Source: Ligustrum vulgare
Taxonomy: Eukaryota; Streptophyta; Magnoliopsida; Lamiales; Oleaceae
Reading direction: 5' to 3'
Assembly: GCA_963555705.1 (NCBI GenBank)
Contig: OY743177.1
Coordinates: 186,001 to 250,000 of the forward strand
Length of the DNA stretch: 64,000 nt
Of the stretch, positions 49,131-57,895 are shown in pieces (within the stretch, counting starts at the first letter, position 1; each line of letters starts with the position of its first letter). The notes under the pieces are model-generated. The model did not search any database. It was not told the DNA's origin and saw only the letters and a list, made by a program, of their open reading frames with translations. A program made the translations under genes and the position numbers.

Positions 49131-50463
49131 ATTAGATTTGCTTATAGAAAATCTTAACCAGTTAAGCATAGAAAATTTTGATGAATATCAAGTTTTAATG
49201 AATACTGGATGAGCACCTAACCCTGCTCCTATAGGAACTTCTAAACAAGAATTACCAGATCCGGATGAAAGTTATGCACCCTTATATAGTAAACCACACC
49301 GGTAATATTATGATAGAATTAGAGATAGACAACCACCTAGGGGAAATAAATATAAAGATAGGTTTGAACCAAATAATAATTATGATAAACCTATTAATCA
49401 TGGAGGAACAAAATTAGATTTGGATTGTAAAATAGATACTAAAAAAGCCTTATTAACTTGGTCAGATTCAATGATACTATTCTTTTTATACAATAAAGAT
49501 GATACATGGGAAAATACTGATAGAATGATAAATTTTTTAGTAGCATCTTTTGAAGGACATGTTAGAAATTGGTGGGAAGGAATAAGTAGTGATACGAAAG
49601 CATTAATAAGAAGAAATGTACAGATGGAACTAATAAAATCAGATAGAAAGGGAATAGAAAAGTTAGTAGATTATATTGCGGATGAATTTTTAGGAGAAAA
49701 TTGGATAAGTAATTCTGAAGCAGAATCAATAAGAGAAAAAGATAATGCAAGAGTAAGATTAATAAATTTAACAATATGTGATATGTGTAAAATCAAAGAA
49801 TATACTTGTGAGTTTAAAGAATACTATTATGTCCAATTCTATAGTAATGAAAATCAAGAAGTATATAGAGATATGTATTACAATAAATTACCAGGTTCAT
49901 GGGGAATATACTTTAATATAGAATTTGAAAAATTTATTAGAGATAACCCTGGAACACCTAGAACATTAGGATCAAGAATAAAATTCTTATTTGAAAGATT
50001 AGCATATATATGTCAACAAAGACAATTATTAAAGAAATCAGGAAAATTAACCAGAATATATTGTGAAGATATGGAAAAATCTACTCAATGGGGATGTAAC
50101 CCTGAAAGAAGAAGAAATAATAATAAAAGAAAATTTAAAAATAGAAAGTTTAAAAAATTCAGAAACTTCAGGAAAAAATATATAAAACCTAAGAGAAGAT
50201 ATTACAAAAGAAGATATAATCCAAATAAAAGACAGAAAAATAAAACTTATAAGAAAGACAAAAGCCAATGTAAATGTTGGAATTGTGGAGAAATGGGACA
50301 TATAAGCCCTAATTGTAATAAAAAGAAGGTTAAAATATTACAAAAAGAATATCTAGAAATAGAAAGTGAACTAAGTGAAATATCAGACATTGAAGAATAC
50401 TATGATTAAGAAGTTTATATAAGTGAAACAGATTCAGAAAGTAATGAATCAGAATCAGAATAA
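49131..50463 (+). pseudogene. Viral coat-protein region with CCHC knuckle
   Basis: An open stretch of 329 codons (49420-50409) carries a capsid-like core, a long Lys/Arg tract (about residues 230-280) and the knuckle CWNCGEMGHISPNC near residue 288, followed by an acidic end. This is the usual layout of caulimovirid coat proteins. The same frame begins further upstream but is cut by TGA at 49210-49212 and TAA near 49303. A TAA at 50407-50409 ends it just before an acidic Ser/Glu run. It is not expected to give a full-length protein. Confidence 0.8.
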
Positions 50464-50499
50464 AGAAATAGAAGCAAATAATAACATAAATAAACAAGA

Positions 50500-51279
50500 A
50501 TATGAAGGAATAGAAGGTTATGGATTAAATGTAACTTTTGATAATAATAAGTTCAGGAAGATACAAAAATTATCTTTAGATTTGAAAATAGGAAAATGAG
50601 AAATATTAGATAGAATATGGAAAAGAGAAAAAATAGCAATAAATGAATATCATAAAATTGAAAGGGCAATAGATGTTAGAACCACTCAAGGAACACACAA
50701 ATTAAATCTTTTAACAAAAAATACAGTTGCAGAATTATTAACAAAGATCAATAGAAAACAAAGTGAAAAGATTCTTACTTAGCAGGTATCCAAATAATGT
50801 TTAAATCCCTGTTTAGAGAAGGATTAGATTCACCTTTGACTGTAAGTTTACATGATGGAAGAATTATAAATTTAAAAAACAGTCATTTAAGAACAGTAGA
50901 AGGAAATCTAGCATATAAGAAACTAATATTTACATGTTACCCAAAATATTGTATATCATTAAAAGATAGAAATTTTAATGAAGTTTTAGGATTATACTTC
51001 AAATTACATAAAGATGATATAATGGAACCAAGAGATAAAATTATGACTATAGAATACAGAGCATTATACACATTTACTAATTCTAATTATAGAAACATTT
51101 ATTCTAAAAAACCATATACTGAAATTCATAAAGAATGTAAAGATTTTGGTAAAGCTGTAGAACCAGATAAACAAATAAGTTTAGTTTCAAGAAACTATGA
51201 ACTTACTATAACAAAAAATAAACCAGAAATCATAGAGTTACGAGAAGAAGAATACCCTAATAATAACATAACATTTTAA
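50500..51279 (+). pseudogene. Viral movement-protein region, broken
   Basis: Movement proteins of this family open plasmodesmata for cell-to-cell spread. The conserved block REGLDSPLTVSLHDGRI is at 50815-50866, followed by LAYKKLIFTCYPKY. The N-terminal part (50500-50780) is in another frame with TGA at 50597-50599 and TAG near 50780, so there is at least one frameshift as well as a nonsense codon. The open part is 50797-51279. Confidence 0.75.
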
Positions 51280-51753
51280 GATGGCAGATTAATTAGGAGA
51301 TCAGCAAGTTTACCTAATAGAAAACAATTAGGAGAAACTAGTAATACAAAAGAAATAAAACTTAATAGAAATGCTGGAAATATAAAAATAGAAGGTGAAT
51401 ATTTTAATGGAATAGAGCATATAAAATGATCAAATATATTAATTGACACAGGAGCTAGTGAATGTCATATAACTTCAAATAGAAATAAATGACTAATATC
51501 TCATAGAACTGATCCATATAGATATATAAATTTTGATGGACAAGTACATATGACTGAACTTGAAGTAAAAGTACCAATAAAAATAGGAGGAATAAATCTC
51601 CTAGTACCATGTCATGTAGATAGTAGTATGGTAAATCCTCATGTATTATTAGGAATGAGCTTTCTAGATGGACTAGAAGATTATAGTATAAAACGTGAAG
51701 GATTATATATAACTCATAATGGCCAAACTATACTATGCAGAAAAGCTAAATAA
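51280..51753 (+). pseudogene. Viral aspartic protease region 1 (DTGAS)
   Basis: LIDTGASECHI near 51442 is a retropepsin active-site motif, and VLLGMSFLDGL near 51645 fits the second half of the fold. TGA codons at 51427-51429 and 51490-51492 lie on either side of the active site. The remaining open part (51550-51753) ends at a TAA directly followed by the next ATG. Confidence 0.7.
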
Positions 51754-53628
51754 ATGAATAATCAAATAAGTTTTCCATTAGCCGTTTATATACAAGTTAC
51801 AATTGTTGAAACAAATATAACAGCATGTGCATTAATTGACACGAAAAGTGATATAACAATATTCAAAAGTTTCTTAATAAAATCATGGAATACTAATGGA
51901 AAGATAAAAATTACAAGAGAAAGTACCCATATAATTAATAGTGCTGATAAAATTGATATAATACTTGAGAGTAAAAAAATAGTTGTAAATAAAATATATA
52001 AATATAACAACTTAGAATGTGATATATTACTAGGAAATGACTTTATACAACAATTTCAATATTATAAGCAAAATAATTACATGATAATGTTGCAAACACC
52101 TTGTGTACATTTACTAAAAATATCAAGAGAATTTAGACCTTACAGAGTTCAGCCAACACACCGTGGTGATAAATGGGAGAAAAAACCAATTACACAAAAT
52201 GAAATAAAAAAAATCTTAAAAATAAACATACAAACAAACATGGAAAAAATCATTGATCAACTAGAAAAAATTTGTGGAGAAAATCCATTATTATTTTGGA
52301 AACCACATCATCCAAAAGCTAAAATAGAATTAACAAAAAATGTTATTATAAGAGTTAGACCAATGATGTATACCATATAGGATACACAAGAATTTAAAAC
52401 TCAGATAAAAGAATTACTTAACCAAAAATTAATCAAACCTAGTAATGGACCCCATAGTAGTCCAGCTTTTATGGTTATGAAACATTCTGAGCAAAAAAGA
52501 GGAAAAGCTAGAATGATGATAAATTATAAAGAGTTAAACAAATATACTAAATTTGATGGATACTTTTTACCAAATAAAGAGGTACTAATAAATCTTGCAA
52601 AAGGAAAACAATATTATTCTAAATTTGATTGCAAATCAGGATTTTGGCAAGTAAAAATGGAAGAAGATAGTATTCAATACACAACATTTAGTACACCACA
52701 AGGTAAGTATGAATGGATGGTTATGCCATTTGGTTTAAAAAATGCACCACAAATATATCAAAGAAAAATGGATAACATATTTAGAAAATTTAATGAATTC
52801 TTAATTGTCTATGTCGATGATATATTAATATGTTCTAATAATAGAGAAGAACATAGAAACCATTTAATTAAATTTATAAATGAATGCAAAAAAGAAGGAA
52901 TTGTTCTTTCAAAAAATAAAGTTATAATAGAAAAACAAAAAATTGTTTTTCTTGGATTATTAATAGATAAAAGGGGGATAAAATTACAAACCCACATATC
53001 TAAAAAGATAGAAAGTTTTCCAGACAAATTAGAATCAAAAGAACAAATACAAAAATTTTTAAGATGTTTAAATTATGCAGAAGGATTTATTGAAAATCTA
53101 TCAAAAAAGAGACATAAAATTCAGATTTTACTCAGAAAAACAAATACCAAAGGATGGAGTGATGAACATACAGAAAATGTCAAATCACTAAAAGAAGAAT
53201 GTAAAAATTTGCCAAAATTAAGATTACCAGATGAAAGAGATAATCTAATAGTTAATACTGATGCCTCAGATAAGTATTGGGCAGCAATATTAAAAACAGA
53301 TCTTAATGAAATTTGTAGATACTCAAGTGGAACGTTTAATCAAGCAGAAATAAATTATACTACTCATGAGAAAGAACTGTTAGCCATCATCAGAGGAATA
53401 AAAAACTTTTCATTATTTTTATTATCTAAGAAATTCATTGTTGAAACTGATAATTCTCAAGTTGCAGGTTTAGTAAAAAATAAATTACCACCAGAACCTC
53501 AATATAGAAGGCTCCATAGATGGCAAGCCTATTTGACATTTTATAATTTTGATATAGTTCATATTAAAGGTGTTAATAATTATCTTGCGGACTTTTTAAG
53601 CAGGAATATTGAATTTGCAGATGGATAA
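51754..53628 (+). pseudogene. Viral second protease-like domain, reverse transcriptase and RNase H
   Basis: The first part (51754-52377) holds a second retropepsin-like unit with LIDTKSDITIF and CDILLGNDF. A TAG at 52378-52380 is the only nonsense codon before the polymerase, which then reads openly to 53628. Reverse transcriptase motifs are present: MINYKELN, SKFDCKSGFWQ, MPFGLKNAPQIYQ and the catalytic YVDD at 52810-52821. RNase H follows with VNTDASDKYWAA, a THEKELLAI helix and ETDNSQ. The order and motifs are those of Caulimoviridae. A complete protease-polymerase product cannot be made from this copy without readthrough. Confidence 0.88.
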
Positions 53629-54559
53629 TATCAAACAATCTCTGATAGACGCCAAAAAGCGAATGAACTTCCTCATGGAGGAAGCTGAAGATATAAAGCT
53701 TGGAATTGAACAACTTGCAGAAACTTTCAAAGGACGTTTCAAAAAATTGATGGAAATCTCAACATTTCATCACAATTATACTAAAGAATTGAGCGATAAC
53801 ATAATTGAGATTGAATCTCAGTTTGAATCGTTGATTACCAAACAGGCTGATACCAAACAGGTTATATCAAAAATACAAACAGGTACATCTTCTGGAAGCA
53901 GTGGTGGACCAACAATCAAAAGAGATGAACCAAGTCCCAAAAAAGTTGTTATAAATGAAGCCAGTCCTCTAAAAATCACAATCAATGCCAAAGATGAACA
54001 CACAAGGGTAGTCAGAATTCGTGCTGAAGAGGAAGATGATTCCCCTTTTTTACCAAAAGAAAACGAATTTAAAACTACTGTTGAAGTTATATATGAACTT
54101 CAGGAATGTGATTGTTATTACATTTCATCTGGAGACCATGTATACCCAAGATTGATCGTTACCCAGGGAGGAGATCCCGTCATGACAAAAATGGCAGTTG
54201 ATTATGAATTTTTGGATCTTATCTATCCAGGAAAAGATCTGAAAGAAATCGAAAAATTTGATGATTTACTAAAAGGAGAAATTTCAAAGTTTGCCCAAGG
54301 AAGACCCATATATTTAAAATTTTATTCAATCAGTCCTGAAATTGATGGAAGGATATATTATCTTGCTGAGCATATTATCACGGTTGGGTATGTTGCTCGA
54401 GATTTTCAAATTGAAGTTGGAAAAAATACCAAGCCAGTACCAAACATTATAAGATCATGGTTTAGATCCCGAAGGGTATTGGGAATTAAAGTTCTCTACA
54501 ACATTGCCAAAAACCTGTATGAGAAAAAATTCAAATGCATATGCCAGTACAATGGATAG
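53609..54559 (+). CDS. Viral 3' frame, possible inclusion-body/transactivator-like protein
   Basis: An uninterrupted frame of 316 codons overlaps the end of the polymerase frame by 20 bases in a different phase. The N terminus (about 1-95) is helical and coiled-coil-like, a Ser/Gly/Pro linker lies at about 96-125, and the rest is a mixed domain that I do not recognise by motif. In cavemo- and solendoviruses the frame after the polymerase is the inclusion-body/transactivator protein, so the assignment is by position. It is the least damaged gene of the copy and is less A-rich than the rest. Confidence 0.55.
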   Translation: MNLQMDNIKQSLIDAKKRMNFLMEEAEDIKLGIEQLAETFKGRFKKLMEISTFHHNYTKELSDNIIEIESQFESLITKQADTKQVISKIQTGTSSGSSGGPTIKRDEPSPKKVVINEASPLKITINAKDEHTRVVRIRAEEEDDSPFLPKENEFKTTVEVIYELQECDCYYISSGDHVYPRLIVTQGGDPVMTKMAVDYEFLDLIYPGKDLKEIEKFDDLLKGEISKFAQGRPIYLKFYSISPEIDGRIYYLAEHIITVGYVARDFQIEVGKNTKPVPNIIRSWFRSRRVLGIKVLYNIAKNLYEKKFKCICQYNG

Positions 54560-55050
54560 ACCCTACTCACTAATGGAGGAAAAGAAAAATCAACAATCTT
54601 GCAAGAATACATCAATAAATTTGACACTCATCAAATCCATGGAAGAGTTGTCACTTTGCAAGAGGCGTGCATAGCCAGAAACTGTCCCACATGCCAAAGG
54701 AATTGATGGACAGGTCGAAGCCACTTGATGGATCTGCTTCACATGCCAACAAAATTGATGGACAAGTGGAAGCTATTTAATAGATCTACTTTAATTCAAC
54801 AATGCAGGACAATGTAGGGGCCATATCAAGACCAAAAAAAAAGATAAATACAGTTTATAAAATTATAGAAGAATACGAGGATATAGAAGAAGAAGTTTCA
54901 GAATGAATGACATTAGGATATATAACTAAAAAAGATCATCCTAAATCTTTTGAGAAATTATCACAATATAGAATATTTTTAGAAGAACTTAAGAGATTAA
55001 AAAATATGGATATAACAAGAAGTATTGAATTAAATGAACCAAATTAAATT
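54560..55050 (+). other. Viral intergenic region and short decayed frame
   Basis: After the 3' frame come about 270 bases with two partly repeated segments around CACATGCCAAAGGAATTGATGG and CACATGCCAACAAAATTGATGG (54690-54775), a plausible viral promoter/leader region. An A-rich coding-like stretch (54834-55046) follows, interrupted by TGA at 54904-54906. Its relation to the viral genes is unknown. Confidence 0.4.
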
Positions 55051-55566
55051 CAAGGGCATATCTTGCAAAGTAAATAACTAACTTCATTAAGGGTAATATG
55101 GACAAATTACAAAAAGTGGTCATTCTTAAAAATTGTATTTTTCACATGGCTAAACCAATAAATCCCCCCTCGTTTCTCTCATACGTTTGCACTCCAACAC
55201 CTGATTTGTATGACAGAATGTGACTTTTATAAGCACGTCGGGACAGAACTAAAATTATCTACTAACACGGTAGCACAGTAACTATTTATAAAATAATTTA
55301 TTTATAATTTAGTAGCTTTTTCGTAACGTAGAAAAGTTTGCGACATAGACTAAGTTTCTCTTGTAGAGCCCACATGTGTATAAAATATTGGCCACTGTCA
55401 GAGCATTAAATTCAACGGTAATAATCAACAACTTTCCTTTTCTACCCTCACATGGTCGTTTTCTTCATTCAACTTGGAAAAATAGAATCACTTGACCTTT
55501 CTCGTTGAAAACCAGAAAAGGAAGCGGGCAACCCAAATTTCTCCATATCTGCTCTGAACGCAAGAA
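55051..55566 (+). promoter_or_regulatory. Promoter and leader of the Myb/SANT-like gene
   Basis: Host-like composition returns after about 55050. The final 100 bases before the ATG at 55567 look like a plant leader. No clear TATA box was assigned. Confidence 0.4.
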
Positions 55567-55630
55567 ATGGATTCTCACGACTATCCTAACTCTAGTGTAA
55601 ATTCAAATCCGTCTCCGGTAAGACCATTTC

Positions 55631-56385
55631 TGATGAGAATCGAGAAAGCCAAACATCAATGCACGTGCCCGTGGGACGCATGACGAGATTCGACGTCTAA
55701 GAGGTTCAAAATTCGAGGCTAAATAATGTGAATAAGTCAAGAAAACAATCCGAGAATCAAGTTGGAGCCAAAAAGAAGGAGAAATTGGACTCAGCCAATT
55801 TCGGTCTACCGAAAGTCATACCGGTAGACCGAAACTCTGCAGATGATTTTTGAAGGAAGCCTCAGTCGCGTTCGGCTGAGGGTAGGTCGACCAAAAGTCC
55901 CATTTCGGTTGACCATGTGATAGACCGAAAATGGTTCGGTCGACTGTGTCGGTCAACCGAAACATCCCGTTTCACAAAAACGGGGTTTTGTTGCAATTTC
56001 TGAAATTTACACATTTTGCCCATTTTGTACCTTTTATACACATATTCTTGTCATTTGTAAGATAACTTGGTGATGTTCAATGTGAAGCTCTTGAGAGAGT
56101 TCCTCTTGTGGGTGAGGTAAATCCCATTTCTTGATCTTGTATCTCTTAGGAAATTAATCAACTTTATCTTGAGTATTATTATTCTTGTATTGTTGTTTAT
56201 TTCCGCCACCTTGGAATTTGTTTATTTCTTTCCATTGGGCTAAGGTTTGTTAATCCTTGAATTTTGGGTTAGATTTAAACTTGGGTTAAGGTGTTTATCG
56301 CTTTATTTACCACTTTAGCTTTCTTGGGTTTTGTATTAAATTGTTGTGGGAATTTTCGGTCAATATAGTGAAGGGGTTCGCATCA
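55631..56385 (+). repeat. 5' LTR of the 55.6-61.1 kb gypsy element
   Basis: It starts TGATGAGAATCGAG and ends GGTTCGCATCA. Palindromic units of the GGTCGACC type lie at 55799-55962, several carrying changes in the central CG. Confidence 0.92.
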
Positions 56386-56387
56386 TT

Positions 56388-56399
56388 TGGTATCAGAGC
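56388..56399 (+). promoter_or_regulatory. Primer-binding site (tRNA-Met)
   Basis: TGGTATCAGAGC begins two bases after the 5' LTR end, as expected for an LTR element primed by initiator tRNA-Met. Confidence 0.88.
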
Positions 56400-57258
56400 T
56401 TGGCTCTAATTTGGTAAACCTATCTTTACATTATTGTTGTTAAAAAAAAAAAAATCCGAAAATTGAGAAAAATTTGGGAAAAATTTATATGCCCATGTGT
56501 ATTGTTGATTTCATGTATTGGGTATATTGATTGTTGAATTTGTTGGGGATTCCATTATCCAAACACTTACAAAGCCTACACTTTTCAAATTGTGTATTCA
56601 AAGTGTTTGATCAATTGTCCCAAAGAAAAATACTACATTAGTGCCTTATTGTTCAATACCTATATATTGCTAATTACTTGGGGCTATCCAATTCTCATAA
56701 TTGAAATTGTGTTATCAACATTTTATTCCATATATCACTTGCTCCATACATTGGAAAATTGTTGATCATTCATTCCTTGTCACATTTAAGTTGTTGGGGG
56801 CATTCATATATCCACATTATACACATTCAAGGTCATTCAAGATTGAGTACAAAGTGTTTGATAAATTGCCTCATTCAAAATTTACACTCTTTGTGCTTAT
56901 TATTCTACATCTATGCCTTGTCTATTATTTGTGGTTTGTCAATCCCATTGATAAATTGTGTTCCTAACATCCTATCCCATATAAATATTGTTCCTTTTGA
57001 GTTTAGCAAGCACATAAATTCTACTTGCTATTTGTATCTACTTGTTATAAATTCCTTCTTCCTTTGTTTGTGATTTCCTTAGACTTCACAAGAATTATAT
57101 TTTGTGGTTTAGTTGATTACCTTCCTTGGAGAACTTGAGAAAGGAGATTTTGAGTGGAAAAAGGCAAGAGTGGTGAGCTCATTAGAGGGTAAAAGCCTAA
57201 ATTGAGTGAAACATGAGTGAAAAATATTCTTGTGAGAACACTTTCACACTTGCACACC
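56400..57258 (+). other. Untranslated leader of the gypsy element
   Basis: AT-rich sequence between primer site and gag with no conserved protein domain. Short open stretches here look incidental. Confidence 0.5.
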
Positions 57259-57822
57259 ATGTCAAATTCCAATGCTCAAACTCAAGACTTGAAGTACTTG
57301 TTACAAAATCTTTCAACCACCATGGCTAGACAAATTGAGGAGATTGGGGGTGAGTTGGAAAATTTAAGAATAAGAGGGGAGAGTACATCAAATAGGGGAG
57401 GTGAAGAAATGATGTGTAGTAGAAGAAGGATGAGGGATAATCTTGGGGACGTAGTGTATAGGGATGGAGGTAGAAAACAAAATGGGAGTTTGAATAGGAA
57501 AATTAGAATGGATGTTTGGGATGATGAAAGGGATAGTAAACAAAATGTGAGCATGTATAGGAAAAGAGGAGAATGGGTAGGTAGGAGTGGAGATGGAATT
57601 GATGATAATATTGATAGAACAAAAATAAAGAGTCCATCATTCCATAGGAGGGATGACAATGAAGGGGAAGTTGAAGGAGGTTGGAGCATGGGTATAAGAA
57701 GAAGAGAGTGGGTAGATAGGAGTGGAGATGGGATGGATGAGAAGGTTAATATTGAGAAAATGAAGACTTCATCATTCCATAGGAGGGACGGAAGTGGAAG
57801 TAGTGAAGGAGATGAATGCTAG
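57259..57822 (+). CDS. Truncated gag of the gypsy element
   Basis: The likely start is MSNSNAQTQDLKYLLQNL at 57259; an in-frame ATG also exists at 57217. The frame is rich in Arg, Asp and Gly. It contains an internal near-duplication: EWVGRSGDGIDDN...SFHRRD and EWVDRSGDGMDEK...SFHRRD, at about residues 125-150 and 165-190. The capsid core and CCHC knuckle are missing. It stops 74 bases before the downstream frame. Confidence 0.6.
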   Translation: MSNSNAQTQDLKYLLQNLSTTMARQIEEIGGELENLRIRGESTSNRGGEEMMCSRRRMRDNLGDVVYRDGGRKQNGSLNRKIRMDVWDDERDSKQNVSMYRKRGEWVGRSGDGIDDNIDRTKIKSPSFHRRDDNEGEVEGGWSMGIRRREWVDRSGDGMDEKVNIEKMKTSSFHRRDGSGSSEGDEC

Positions 57823-57895
57823 GCTACCAAAATTTTTGGCCCATGATAATGAGAGGGAGAAGCAGAGATGAAATACTTTCTACACTAGATGCCTT

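Larger units (their letters stand above)
47470..55050 (+). mobile_element. Endogenous caulimovirid (pararetrovirus), cavemo/solendovirus-like
   Basis: About 7.6 kb of strongly A-rich sense strand has the gene set of a plant pararetrovirus: tRNA-Met primer site, coiled-coil N-terminal region, coat protein with CCHC knuckle, movement protein, aspartic protease, reverse transcriptase, RNase H and a separate 3' frame. Integrase and LTRs are absent, which excludes a Ty3 element. Coat protein lies upstream of movement protein, the order known from cavemoviruses and solendoviruses. The length is close to one genome (about 7.5-8 kb in those genera), opened near the primer site. Many nonsense codons and some frameshifts show the copy is decayed. 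The genus assignment is inferred from order, not from a tree. Confidence 0.88.

Noticed and set aside
48285..54906. Alternative genetic code with TGA as a sense codon
   Set aside because: TAA and TAG stops and frameshifts also break the frames, and TGG codons remain common, so decay is the simpler explanation.
47470..55050. Ty3/gypsy retrotransposon
   Set aside because: No LTRs, no integrase, and movement-protein and coat-protein regions are present; this is a pararetrovirus copy.
57282..57689. Minus-strand open frame opposite the gag fragment
   Set aside because: Ser/Leu/Pro-rich shadow of the Arg/Gly-rich gag on the other strand, with no domain of its own.
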